The notes: generated from the sequence alone by a model not told the origin. A stretch of 16,544 bases of DNA from Planctomycetota bacterium (GCA_029977045.1 JAPOLP010000031.1:1-16544); one strand, 5' to 3'. Shown: positions 7,824 through 15,290, counted from the first letter of the stretch. Made by a program: numbers and translations.

Positions 7824-8178
7824 CATCAACCTCGGCATTGGTCGAGTCTCTCTGTTCTCTTTTGGCAGTTCGCGCTGATCTGCCTTGCAGTTCTGCCTGA
7901 TTGCCGACCGGCAGCAGGCCCTGATGCTCAACGGGCCGCGCGGCATGACGCCCAGACGGGATGTCCGGCGTGTTGATTTCCGGCAACGCCGTTGTTTTCC
8001 CCGCTCTCCGAATTCTTCGGCGGGTTTGAGGCGTCATCGCGCATAACCGAGGAAGTCCGATGTGCTTTCCGCAGTTCTGCTGGAAGGGCCTGTTGGACTT
8101 TCGTGACCGACGAGGGCACTGACCGTCCTTGTGGTCTGCGGGCAAATCGTGCGAGTGACAGGGCAAAGAGAACTCGTG
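7824..8178. other. 355-bp spacer with small hairpins, no recognised gene
   Basis: No + strand frame here looks coding, and the long - strand frame that crosses it is His/Gln/Arg-rich in the way antisense frames of hydrophobic genes are. Two hairpins lie close together. CAACG/CGTTG at 7984-7994 is followed by TTTT. CCCG plus CCGAA (8000-8012) pairs with TTCGG plus CGGG (8016-8024), followed by TTTG. The spacer could be a transcription boundary between the 69-aa and 249-aa genes, or the remains of a decayed gene. Confidence 0.4.
7984..8027 (+). terminator. Possible weak terminator-like hairpins
   Basis: Two neighbouring hairpins are each followed by a short T-rich run: CAACGCCGTTG then TTTT, and CCCG..CCGAA ttc TTCGG CGGG then TTT. 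Stems are short or bulged and the T tracts are only three to four long, so Rho-independent activity is uncertain. They lie about 160 bp after the 69-aa gene. Confidence 0.25.
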
Positions 8179-8928
8179 ATGAAAACTCCAGGACAATCCT
8201 CGTTCAAACTCCCCGAACTGCTGCTGCTCGTTCTTGAGCTGAGTCTCGGAACAACCGGCGTGCTCATGCTTGTTGCGGCTACAAAGGGCAATGCCGCGGG
8301 TATGGACCTTCCGGCTCACCTTCTGATGAGGCTGCTGCCGGTGATCCTGTGCGTCGGCTTTGCCGCCTGGCTGGTGTTTCGGTTGAGGTGTCTCGGGCAG
8401 GCTCAAAGCCGGCTGTGGGGCAAGGTTGGAGCGGTTTGCCTGACGTTCGTCGCTCTCGGATTCGGCAGCGCGGTCGGACGCCTCAGCATGGTGACGATGT
8501 CCGCGACGTATAGAGACTTCTTCGACCAGCTGATGGCCGATCCGGTTACGCGAGAAGCAGCTCAGATGTCGTACTTCTCGTTTCTCTGGATTGGACTGGT
8601 CTTCGGTCTCACGTTCTTTCTGCGAGTCGGAACGCGGCAGTTTGAGACGAAGTCGTCTCCAGATGCACTGCACTCTCAGTTGGACGAAATCGGTCGGAGC
8701 GTCGTCGGAAACTGGTCCGAACAGCTCGTTGCCCGCATCGATAGCCTGCTTGGCGAGGGCAAGCGACACGAAGCCATCCGGGTCTACGAACAGGAATCCT
8801 GCTGCAGCTTCGACGAAGCATCGCTGACGATCGCCGACTGGGACACGCACCGTCTGAGACTGCAGATCGATCTGCTGCGTGACTCGCTGCTCAACAGTGC
8901 CGCGCCGAGCAATCCTCAGCCTGCGTAG
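8179..8928 (+). CDS. Four-span membrane protein with L7/L12-like C-terminal motif
   Basis: The frame is open from 8131, but the ATG at 8179 is preferred. An AAAGAGA lies about seven bases before it, and the upstream 16 residues are not hydrophobic or conserved-looking. Length is 249 aa. Hydrophobic spans lie at about 11-33, 51-68, 82-99 and 132-149. The cytoplasmic C-terminal part at about 184-222 reads RIDSLLGEGKRHEAIRVY followed by SFDEAS. This resembles the helix-turn-helix of the ribosomal protein L7/L12 C-terminal domain (usual pattern: K..AIK..RE.TG..L.EAK..V). Such modules also occur fused to membrane proteins in other bacteria. The overall function is unknown. It is on the same strand as the envelope cluster but separated from it by a 355-bp spacer, so it may start its own transcript with the two genes that follow. 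Confidence 0.72.
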   Translation: MKTPGQSSFKLPELLLLVLELSLGTTGVLMLVAATKGNAAGMDLPAHLLMRLLPVILCVGFAAWLVFRLRCLGQAQSRLWGKVGAVCLTFVALGFGSAVGRLSMVTMSATYRDFFDQLMADPVTREAAQMSYFSFLWIGLVFGLTFFLRVGTRQFETKSSPDALHSQLDEIGRSVVGNWSEQLVARIDSLLGEGKRHEAIRVYEQESCCSFDEASLTIADWDTHRLRLQIDLLRDSLLNSAAPSNPQPA

Positions 8929-8987
8929 CGAAAGTCGCGCAGACTTTCGGCGGTTTTGAATCAAGCACAATTTCCGTGAAGAAACGC

Positions 8988-9089
8988 ATGAAGAAGCTCA
9001 CCCCCGGAACCGTACTCGTTGCGATCGCCGTTGCTGTCACTCTGCTGGTCGCCGTGCGGACCGTCTTTGAAGGCGTAGCCACCTCGTGA
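8988..9089 (+). CDS. 33-aa single-span membrane peptide
   Basis: A short gene of 33 codons: MKKLTPGTV, then about 17 hydrophobic residues (LVAIAVAVTLLVAV), then RTVFEGVATS. A GTG at 8976 in frame would add VKKR in front. The stop overlaps the GTG start of the next gene (GTGA at 9086-9089), which supports real translation. The basic-then-hydrophobic layout fits an N-in single-span peptide. The opening residues recall N-terminal anchors of CpaB/RcpC-like Flp pilus proteins, from memory, but nothing of the periplasmic part follows, so I do not assign that function. It could be a small subunit of a complex with the neighbouring membrane proteins. Confidence 0.55.
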   Translation: MKKLTPGTVLVAIAVAVTLLVAVRTVFEGVATS

Positions 9090-9565
9090 ATCTGCTCGCC
9101 CAGACAATCTCCACGGCATTCGGTTACACGCTGATGATTGGCCGAGCCGTGCTGCTCATCGCGTTACTGCCTGGCTGGTTCGAGAGCCACGTGCCCGATG
9201 AGCGGCTGCGAATCATTGTAGTCGCGCTGTGCTTCGTCGCACTGCTGTACTCGAACAGCCTGCTGCAGGCTGCCGAGTTGCGACTGATCAACGGCCTTGG
9301 CTTCGGTGCTGCCTGGCGACAGCTACGAGAGCGGATCGGCCTTGGAACTGGCCGCTGGCATCGCGACCTGCTGCTGCTCAATCTGTTGAGCGGCTTTTTC
9401 GGAGCCGGCGTCGCCATGAATCTGCGGATTGCGGAAAACCTGACCGGTCGCGAGGCTCGCCTGACAGCCATCGTCGCCGCGCTGCTCGCCTGGACGGGCA
9501 TCGTTGTTCTGTATCGAGGAACCGAGCGCTTTCGGCTGAGTCCTCCGAGTTCGACCGATCATTGA
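9086..9565 (+). CDS. Four-span membrane protein of unknown function
   Basis: A 159-aa protein that starts with GTG at 9086, overlapping the stop of the 33-aa gene. Hydrophobic spans lie at about 13-32, 42-60, 95-114 and 126-144. The loop between spans 2 and 3 (about 61-93) is basic (ELRLINGLGFGAAWRQLRER), so it is probably cytoplasmic, and it has a second basic patch, GTGRWHRD. No known domain is recognised. It is the last gene of the + strand run and ends seven bases before the convergent tctA stop, leaving no room for a separate terminator. Confidence 0.72.
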   Translation: MNLLAQTISTAFGYTLMIGRAVLLIALLPGWFESHVPDERLRIIVVALCFVALLYSNSLLQAAELRLINGLGFGAAWRQLRERIGLGTGRWHRDLLLLNLLSGFFGAGVAMNLRIAENLTGREARLTAIVAALLAWTGIVVLYRGTERFRLSPPSSTDH

Positions 9566-9572
9566 TGCGCGG

Positions 9573-11042
9573 CTAACCCGGCTGCGTCTGCTGGCGTCGT
9601 ACGTAAAGCGGCACCGCGACCATTCCGAGACTTAGCAGCAGAAACGTCAGTGACAGCGGGCGAGTGACCAGTGGCAGCCAGCTTCCGCCAGAACTCATCA
9701 GGCCGGCACTGAGGTTTGCTTCGGCGACCGGACCGAGCACGAAGCCGATCACGAACGGGGCGAGCGGAATTCGGAAACGCTCCATTCCAAAGCCGACCAG
9801 GCCGAACAGCAGCATCACCCAGACGTCGAAGAAACGGTTGCCCAGTGCGTACGAGCCGACGATGCAGAACGTCAGGACGACCGGAATCAACAGTTGTCGT
9901 GGGACGTCAACCAGCCGGGCGAGATGCTTCGCCGCGAGAAGCAGAAACAAAAGCATGACGACATTCGCGACCGCGTACGTGCCCATGATCGTGTAGACCA
10001 GATCGGGGCTGTTCTTGAACAGCAGCGGCCCCGGCTGCAGGCCGTGCAGGACCAGGGCTCCCAGCAGAATCGCGTCGATCACGCTGCCGGGGATGCCCAT
10101 CGCGACGAGCGGAATCAGAGCGCCGCCAACCGTCGCGTTGTTCGCGGACTCGGACGCGACGATGCCCTCTTCGCTGCCGTGCCCGAACAGCTCGGGTTTC
10201 TTCGAGAATGATCGCGCCGTCGAGTACGCGGCTACCGACCCGATGTTCGCTCCGATGCCCGGCAGGATGCCGATCCAGGTTCCAATCAGCGCCGAGCGGA
10301 ACATGTTCCAGCCGTGCTGCAGCCAGTCGGCAAGTGGCGGAAACAGTTTCTCGTCGCGGACTTCGATCCGCTCAGCCGTTTCGCCGAGATGCAGGATTTC
10401 GGTGATCGCCTGGCTGACCGCGAACAGACCAATCAGCACCGGCAGCAGCTTCAGTCCACCGTTGAGTTCCTCGAACCCGAACGTCAGTCGCACTTCGCCG
10501 GTTGCTTCGGCTACGCCGGGCATCGCGCAGAGAATGCCGAACAGCCCGGAGAACAGCGCCCGGCTCAGCGAGTTCCCGCCGACCGTCGCGATCAGCACCA
10601 GAGCCATCATCACCAGCGAGAAGAACTCGAACGGCCCGAACTTCGTCGACAGGTCCGCCATCGGCCGGGCGAGCGTCACGAGAAAGCCGCACGAGATCAT
10701 GCCGCCGGCAAACGACGCCATGATTCCAAGGCCAAGCGCGCGTCCCGGTCGCCCGGACTTCGCCAGTGGGTAGCCGTCGAGCGTCGTCATCACCGACGCC
10801 GGAGTGCCGGGCATCCGCAGCAGCGTCGCGGTGATCAGCCCGCCGCTGACCGAGCCGACATACATCGAGACCAGCAGCATCATCGCTTCAGACGCCTGCA
10901 TCGAGTACGTGAGCGGCAACGTCAGCGCAATCAGCATCGCCCCGGTCAGGCCAGGAATCGCGCCGACAGTGATGCCGAGCGTCGTTCCCAGGCTGATCAG
11001 AAACAGCCAGTACGCGATGTCTGCAGGTTGAAGAGTTTCCAC
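9573..11042 (-). CDS. tctA: Tripartite tricarboxylate transporter, large permease TctA
   Basis: A 489-aa polytopic protein close to the usual length of TctA (about 500 aa, around 12 spans). Family signatures are present: GAIPGLTGAMLIALTLPLTY near residues 28-47, LRMPGTPASVMTTLDGYPLA followed by GRPGRALG in the first conserved loop, GILPGIGANIGSVAAY in the middle, and ESANNATVGGALIPLVAMGIPGS. TctA is the large inner-membrane subunit that uses an ion gradient to move the carboxylate delivered by the binding protein TctC, with TctB as small subunit. Start is a GTG; no better ATG or clear ribosome binding site is nearby. It lies 48 bp downstream of the fused TctC-TctB gene, and together they make a complete TTT system. 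The substrate (citrate, tartrate, another dicarboxylate or aromatic acid) cannot be told from the sequence. Confidence 0.95.
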   Translation of the reverse strand: METLQPADIAYWLFLISLGTTLGITVGAIPGLTGAMLIALTLPLTYSMQASEAMMLLVSMYVGSVSGGLITATLLRMPGTPASVMTTLDGYPLAKSGRPGRALGLGIMASFAGGMISCGFLVTLARPMADLSTKFGPFEFFSLVMMALVLIATVGGNSLSRALFSGLFGILCAMPGVAEATGEVRLTFGFEELNGGLKLLPVLIGLFAVSQAITEILHLGETAERIEVRDEKLFPPLADWLQHGWNMFRSALIGTWIGILPGIGANIGSVAAYSTARSFSKKPELFGHGSEEGIVASESANNATVGGALIPLVAMGIPGSVIDAILLGALVLHGLQPGPLLFKNSPDLVYTIMGTYAVANVVMLLFLLLAAKHLARLVDVPRQLLIPVVLTFCIVGSYALGNRFFDVWVMLLFGLVGFGMERFRIPLAPFVIGFVLGPVAEANLSAGLMSSGGSWLPLVTRPLSLTFLLLSLGMVAVPLYVRRQQTQPG

Positions 11043-11090
11043 TCGGTCAAGCCGTTGTCTGGAACGAATTGTTGAGTTGAAAGGAAAGGA

Positions 11091-12401
11091 TCAGGGCAGG
11101 TCGGTGACCACGACGTTCGTCAGCAGGAACTGAATTCCAAACGCGATCAGCAGAGCCGTCTCTGCCAGAACAAGCCAGTTGGGACGAGTTGTGCTCAACA
11201 GAAGTCCCGCCAGGAAAACGAATCCGCTGGCCGTCCAGGCGAACGGGCTCCCGAACGTCATTGCGAGAACGGTCAGCACGGACAGCCCCAGCAGGCCGCC
11301 CACCCGTTTGATGGCAAGTGGCGAGAACCTGGCTGTCGGGATTCGCTCGTCAGATTTTCCGCCGACAGCGATCGTCCCCAGCAGAATGACCAGCGCTCCG
11401 CCGACCAGCAGCGGAAAGTCCGGCAGGTCCGGCTTGGGCTGAGCACCCACTGACGCTGCAGCCTGCTCACGCTCGACGAGGTTCGCCCGATGCTCAGCCC
11501 CGGCCAGAAACCGAGGTTCCATCTGCAGTTCGTCGAGCTTCTTCCGCACCGTATCGGTTTCCATCGCCCGACGCAGAACGTCGGCCAGATAGTCGACTCG
11601 GTCCTGCGGCGTCCACTTCGGCAGCCACCAGTACTGCATGTTGACCTCGACGACGTCGACACCCTGTTCGACCGCTGTTGGCAGGTCCGGCAGTGAGGCA
11701 CGACGCTCTTTGTCGAAGATCGCCAGGCCGCGCAGCCCCTTCTCGCGAAAGCTCAGGTACTCAGTCGCGGAAAACGTCGCCGCCTGAATGTGGCCTCCGA
11801 CCAGTTTCTGCAACCGGTCCGTGCCATCTCCGGCCTGGGTATAGCGAAACTTCACTCCGGGCCGAGCAGCTTCCAGTCGCAATGCCAGGAAGTGAGCCGG
11901 CGCGCCCATATTGACTCCGTAAACGATCTCGCCCGGCTTCTGAGCAGCATCGTTCAACAGGTCATCCAGCGTCTGGTACGGCGAGTCCTCGTGAACAGCG
12001 ACCACCAGATCGATCTTGCCCGTCCCGGCGACCGGCTCGAAAGCTTCCGGACCATAGGTCACGTTTCCGGCATACTTCGCCGTGATCAACGCGTCGTGCA
12101 GCATCAGCAGTGTGTAACCGTCCGGCTTCGCATCGCGGACATAGCGGCTGCCGATCGTCGAACTGCCGCCAGGCCGGTTAATGATCACCAGTGGCTGAGG
12201 CAGCAGTTTGTTCTCGTCAATCCCCGCCTTGATGATCCGGGCAAACGTGTCGCTGCCGCCGCCGGGGTTGAATGGGACCACCAGCTTGATCGGTCGCCCG
12301 GGATACTCGACGCCCTCGTCCTTCATCCGCGACCGCACGTCCGCGCCGACCAGCAGCGCGATCACGGCAAGCAGAATGGCATGAACAACGGCACGCGGCA
12401 T
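11091..12401 (-). CDS. tctC: Fused TctC-TctB protein of a tripartite tricarboxylate transporter
   Basis: The ATG at 12401 is preferred (436 aa) over the upstream end of the open frame. It is preceded by a GAGAG and begins a signal or anchor helix (VVHAILLAVIALLVG). Residues about 32-310 are a TctC-type periplasmic binding protein: YPGRPIKLVVPFNPGGGSD at the start, then INRPGGSSTIGSRYV, KPDGYTLLM and LPDLPTAVEQG, all usual positions in the family. Residues about 324-436 carry four hydrophobic segments (330-346, 366-383, 386-402, 408-428), the size and layout of the small subunit TctB. TctC and TctB are normally separate genes, so the binding protein is here tethered to the membrane subunit. 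No independent tctB gene is present nearby. The TctC assignment is firm; the TctB assignment rests on span count, size and context. Confidence 0.88.
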   Translation of the reverse strand: MPRAVVHAILLAVIALLVGADVRSRMKDEGVEYPGRPIKLVVPFNPGGGSDTFARIIKAGIDENKLLPQPLVIINRPGGSSTIGSRYVRDAKPDGYTLLMLHDALITAKYAGNVTYGPEAFEPVAGTGKIDLVVAVHEDSPYQTLDDLLNDAAQKPGEIVYGVNMGAPAHFLALRLEAARPGVKFRYTQAGDGTDRLQKLVGGHIQAATFSATEYLSFREKGLRGLAIFDKERRASLPDLPTAVEQGVDVVEVNMQYWWLPKWTPQDRVDYLADVLRRAMETDTVRKKLDELQMEPRFLAGAEHRANLVEREQAAASVGAQPKPDLPDFPLLVGGALVILLGTIAVGGKSDERIPTARFSPLAIKRVGGLLGLSVLTVLAMTFGSPFAWTASGFVFLAGLLLSTTRPNWLVLAETALLIAFGIQFLLTNVVVTDLP

Positions 12402-12535
12402 GGCAGGCGACTCTCGGTGAGAACGAATGGCTCGCCACGATAGAAGGCCAGCGTTTGATCGGAAAGAGTCGGGCTTCGGCACGGTCGTTGATTGCCCTGC
12501 GGTCGAGGTGCGGCGTGCTTTGCGGTCACGCAGCG

Positions 12536-13474
12536 TCAAACGCTTTCCGTCTGGGCCAGCGACTCCATGAGCCGGTTGGCGCTCGCTTCGGCGTAGCGGA
12601 TGCAGTCGGGCAGGCCGACGCCTCGGTAGGCGTTGCCGACGAGCTCGAGACCCGGGACTCCGGCGACGAGACTTTCGATCGCCGAGACTCGGTCCAGATG
12701 GCCGAGGTGGTACTGCGGCATCGCGTTGTTGTAGCGCACGATCCGCTCGAAGTCGGGCTCGCCGCTGACGCCGAGAATCGAGGCCAGCTCCTGACGCACG
12801 ACCTGAAACAGCTCGTCGTCGGTTTGCTGCAACAGCTCGGGCTGAAGTGCTCCACCGATAAACGTCCGCAGCATGACGCGGCCTTCGGGAGCGCGACCGG
12901 GGAATTTCCGGCTGGTGAATGAGACCGCCAGAATGCGCCGCCCTTCCGTGTGCGGGATCACGAGGCCGAACGCCTTCAGCGGATGCTTCACGTTTTCGAG
13001 CCGGTGACCGCTGACGACGATCGCGGCGGACGAATACTCGATCGAACGCAGCAGCTCGGTCAGGCGTTCGACGTTGGGGATCGACGCTTCCTGCTTGCTG
13101 GCGGTTTCGCCGCCGAGCAGTTCCGCGGCGTGATGCGTCCGCAACGCGACAACGACGGCGTCGAACTGTTCGTCAGTCGCTGCGGCATCCTGCGGGCACA
13201 CTCGCAGAGTGAACCGGCCATCGGGTGTTCGAGCGAGCGACTCGACCCGCGTCTGCGACCGCACTGTGCCGGATGCTTCAACGATTTCCCGCAGCCGGTT
13301 GATCATCTTTGACATGCCCTCACGCGGGGCCGTGAAGAGTCCGTATCTCGCGCCGCTGCCTTCCGTCTCGGCAGCGCTGCCGGATTCGCCTTCGCCTGCG
13401 GAGCTGGCAGCCGGCTTGCGTGACGCTCGAATCAGGCTGCGCGACTGACGCTCCATATCGAGGAACCGGGGCAT
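12536..13474 (-). CDS. hemY: HemY C-terminal fragment
   Basis: This 312-aa open frame from the first ATG after the stop corresponds to residues 193-504 of the full protein. It carries the substrate domain and the closing FAD-binding motif (GNAYRGVGLPDCI, preceded by MPQYHLGHLDRV). It contains a 20-residue Ser/Glu/Gly-rich insert (about 217-238 of the full protein) where relatives usually have a shorter loop. Separate translation from 13474 is possible but would leave the conserved segment at 13612-13475 untranslated. Confidence 0.65.
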   Translation of the reverse strand: MPRFLDMERQSRSLIRASRKPAASSAGEGESGSAAETEGSGARYGLFTAPREGMSKMINRLREIVEASGTVRSQTRVESLARTPDGRFTLRVCPQDAAATDEQFDAVVVALRTHHAAELLGGETASKQEASIPNVERLTELLRSIEYSSAAIVVSGHRLENVKHPLKAFGLVIPHTEGRRILAVSFTSRKFPGRAPEGRVMLRTFIGGALQPELLQQTDDELFQVVRQELASILGVSGEPDFERIVRYNNAMPQYHLGHLDRVSAIESLVAGVPGLELVGNAYRGVGLPDCIRYAEASANRLMESLAQTESV

Positions 13475-13612
13475 CGTCGCCTTCAGGCTGAGCTTCTCCG
13501 GATCGGCGGTGTAAATGCCTCCGACCAGCGGTTGAATCAGGCGGTCGAATGCCTCGCGACCGAAGCGGCGGCGGACGAACTGGGCGAGCGACTCTTCCTG
13601 GTGGCCTTTCTT

Positions 13613-14050
13613 TCACGGCAGGAAGTATTCGAGTCCCATCCGCAGCTTGCCGAGTGGTGAAAAGATTGGTGACGTCAGGACGGGCCAGATCTTCGCTGGA
13701 CTGAGCAGCATGAAGCCTTCCGGGATCGGCACCGGCTTACCGTTTCTCAGAACCAGCGAGCCGCGAAACGTCGGGTCCGTTTGAATGAGCTGATCCGCGA
13801 TGCCCAGCCGCTCGCACAGTTTGACGGCTGCTGGCTGGTTCGTGATGAACATGTCGGCCCCGGTTTCGACGAGGTAATCGTCGATATGAATCGTGCCGAA
13901 GACGCCGCCAACTCGGTCACTCGCTTCAAACAGAGTGACTTCGATGGGCCGCTCTGACGACGACTGTTCGATCAGCCGATGCGCGGCAGCAAGTCCGGAG
14001 ATACCGCCGCCGATAACGGCGACGCGGCGGACGTTGGATGATTCAGACAT
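13613..14050 (-). CDS. hemY: HemY N-terminal fragment (FAD-binding part)
   Basis: This is the part translated if the TGA acts as a stop: 145 aa with the Rossmann GGGISG loop (14-19), the acidic FAD-ribose contact FEASDRVGG (41-49) and the ETGADMFI segment. It lacks the substrate-binding and C-terminal FAD parts, so it is very unlikely to be active alone. Start ATG at 14050 has no clear ribosome binding site. It lies 199 bp downstream of hemE on the same strand. Confidence 0.75.
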   Translation of the reverse strand: MSESSNVRRVAVIGGGISGLAAAHRLIEQSSSERPIEVTLFEASDRVGGVFGTIHIDDYLVETGADMFITNQPAAVKLCERLGIADQLIQTDPTFRGSLVLRNGKPVPIPEGFMLLSPAKIWPVLTSPIFSPLGKLRMGLEYFLP

Positions 14051-14146
14051 GAGATCACGCAGGCGGGCTGGCGGAGGCGGGAAGCCAATCAGGTGGGATG
14101 CCCGGAATTGTAGACCCGCCCGCTGCGAGAATCACTCCGCTGCGAT

Positions 14147-14236
14147 GTAGGCCGGACCGAGTGCAGCGAGTTCCGGCATTCGCCTTCGCCGGAATGAAAC
14201 GACTGCCGGAACGGCGCAGAGCTTGTTTCGGCCTAC
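14147..14236. repeat. REP-like palindromic element between hemE and hemY
   Basis: The 90-bp element is bounded by GTAGGCCG (14147-14154) and its exact inverse CGGCCTAC (14229-14236). Inside, GTTCCGGCA (14170-14178) pairs with TGCCGGAAC (14204-14212) over nine bases. An alternative hairpin TTCCGGC/GCCGGAA (14171-14177 with 14188-14194) competes with it. Outer and inner stems together resemble a REP/BIME-type element: intergenic, palindromic, tens of bases long. It lies 14 bp past the hemE stop and could act as a transcript end or an mRNA-stabilising structure. Confidence 0.65.
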
Positions 14237-14249
14237 TTGTCGGACGCGA

Positions 14250-15290
14250 CTAACCCGCCGCGCCGAGTTCATGCACCATCTCGACGAGTGCCTTGACGCT
14301 GTCTGGCGGAACTTCCGGGAAGACGCCGTGGCCGAGATTGAAGATGTGGCCTCGCGGGCCGGCGCCGTCGATGACGGCTTTCGCGCGAGCTTTCAGCGTG
14401 TCGAGGTCGGCCATCAGCGAGACCGGGTCCATGTTGCCCTGAATTGCTCGATCGGGGCCGAGCTGCTTCCGGGCGTCGGCCATGTCGATTCGCCAGTCGA
14501 TGCCGATGATCTGTCCGCCGGCTTCGGACTGCAGCGGCAGCAGGGCGGGATTGCCGGTCAGGAAGTTGATGACCGGCGTGTCGTCGGGCATCCCGTCGAT
14601 CACTGCTTTTGTGTGGGGCAGGACAAATTCCCGGTAATCGGTCGGAGAGAGGCAGCCGCCCCAGGAATCGAAGACCTGCACGGCCTGGCAGCCGGCTTCG
14701 ATCTGAGCCCGCAGATACGGGATCAGGCTGGCGGTCAGCGTCTCCATCAGAGCGTGCCAGGCACCCGGATCGCGGTACATCAGCTGCTTCGTGAGGATGT
14801 AATTCCGCGAGCTGCCGCCTTCGATCGCGTACGAGGCCAGCGTGAACGGGGCTCCGGCGAAGCCCAGCAGCGGGATGTCCGCCGGCAGGTCCTGGCGCAC
14901 AAGTTTCACGGTGTCAAAAACGAAATGCAGCGTCGAAAGGTCCTCAAGTCGCTTGAGTCGGTCGACCTGGTCTGCCGATTGAATGGGATTATGGATGACC
15001 GGTCCCTCGCCCTTGACGTATTCGAGGTCGAGGCCCATCGGTTCGAGTATGGGCAGCAGGTCGGCGAACAGGATCGCGGCGTCGACGTTCAGGACTTTCT
15101 GAGCGGTAAGCGTGACTTCGGCGGCCAGTTCCGGCGTTTTGCAGAGTTCGATGAACGTGACGCGGTTGCGGACGTCCATGTACTCGGGCAGGTAACGCCC
15201 GGCCTGCCGCATGATCCAGATGGGCGTCGTGTCGACGGGCTCGCAGCGGGCCGCTTTCAGAAATCGGCTGTTGTAAAGTTCAGGCGTCAT
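14250..15290 (-). CDS. hemE: Uroporphyrinogen decarboxylase
   Basis: A 346-aa protein of normal length. It removes four carboxyl groups from uroporphyrinogen III to give coproporphyrinogen III, in the cytoplasm, without a cofactor. Signature 1, PIWIMRQAGR, is at residues 23-32 with the substrate-binding R28 and R32. Signature 2, GFAGAPFTLASYAIEG, is at 143-158. The key aspartate is D77 (FADLLP), with Y154, S209 and H321 (NLGHGV) at the other known active-site positions. A small departure is NFLTGNPALL at 242-251, where many relatives read a Gly-Thr-Gly motif. Start is the ATG at 15290; no strong ribosome binding site is seen. It is the first gene of a - strand series with hemY, consistent with consecutive haem-pathway steps. 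Confidence 0.97.
   Translation of the reverse strand: MTPELYNSRFLKAARCEPVDTTPIWIMRQAGRYLPEYMDVRNRVTFIELCKTPELAAEVTLTAQKVLNVDAAILFADLLPILEPMGLDLEYVKGEGPVIHNPIQSADQVDRLKRLEDLSTLHFVFDTVKLVRQDLPADIPLLGFAGAPFTLASYAIEGGSSRNYILTKQLMYRDPGAWHALMETLTASLIPYLRAQIEAGCQAVQVFDSWGGCLSPTDYREFVLPHTKAVIDGMPDDTPVINFLTGNPALLPLQSEAGGQIIGIDWRIDMADARKQLGPDRAIQGNMDPVSLMADLDTLKARAKAVIDGAGPRGHIFNLGHGVFPEVPPDSVKALVEMVHELGAAG

Larger units (their letters stand above)
12536..14050 (-). pseudogene. hemY: Protoporphyrinogen/coproporphyrinogen oxidase (HemY/HemG type) interrupted by an in-frame TGA
   Basis: Read as one frame from the ATG at 14050, this is a 504-codon oxygen-dependent protoporphyrinogen or coproporphyrinogen III oxidase, an FAD enzyme of late haem synthesis. 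The only fault is a TGA at codon 146 (13615-13613), after the residues EYFLP. The frame continues with KKGHQEESLAQFVRRRFG and LIQPLVGGIYTADPEKLSLKATMPRF, both typical of the family, so no frameshift is involved. The FAD-binding GGGISG is at residues 14-19, ETGADMFI at 62-69, and the C-terminal GNAYRGVGLPDCI at about 473-485. Arg is common at the stop position in relatives, so CGA to TGA by one transition is the simplest explanation. Other genes here end in ordinary TGA stops, so a changed genetic code is unlikely. It may be a sequencing error, a recent nonsense mutation or, least likely, readthrough. Confidence 0.88.

Noticed and set aside
7723..8970. 415-codon - strand open frame
   Set aside because: It runs opposite the 69-aa and 249-aa membrane protein genes and is full of His, Gln and Arg, as expected for the antisense of hydrophobic coding. 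No domain was recognised.
10314..11075. 253-codon + strand open frame opposite tctA
   Set aside because: Antisense shadow of a well-supported permease; extremely Arg/Gln/His-rich.
12402..12539. Upstream start of the TctC-TctB protein at 12539
   Set aside because: It would overlap the end of hemY by four bases and put 46 non-hydrophobic, Arg/Ser-rich residues before the signal/anchor helix; the ATG at 12401 is better.
13560..13615. Selenocysteine insertion at the hemY TGA
   Set aside because: No clear SECIS-like hairpin with a suitable loop follows the TGA, and the family does not use a selenocysteine or cysteine at this position.
13475..13616. A frameshift in hemY (the split of fragments and a third frame at 13320-13616 suggested one)
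   Set aside because: Stepping codon by codon from 13615 shows that both halves share one frame and that 13612-13475 encodes conserved family sequence; only a TGA interrupts it.
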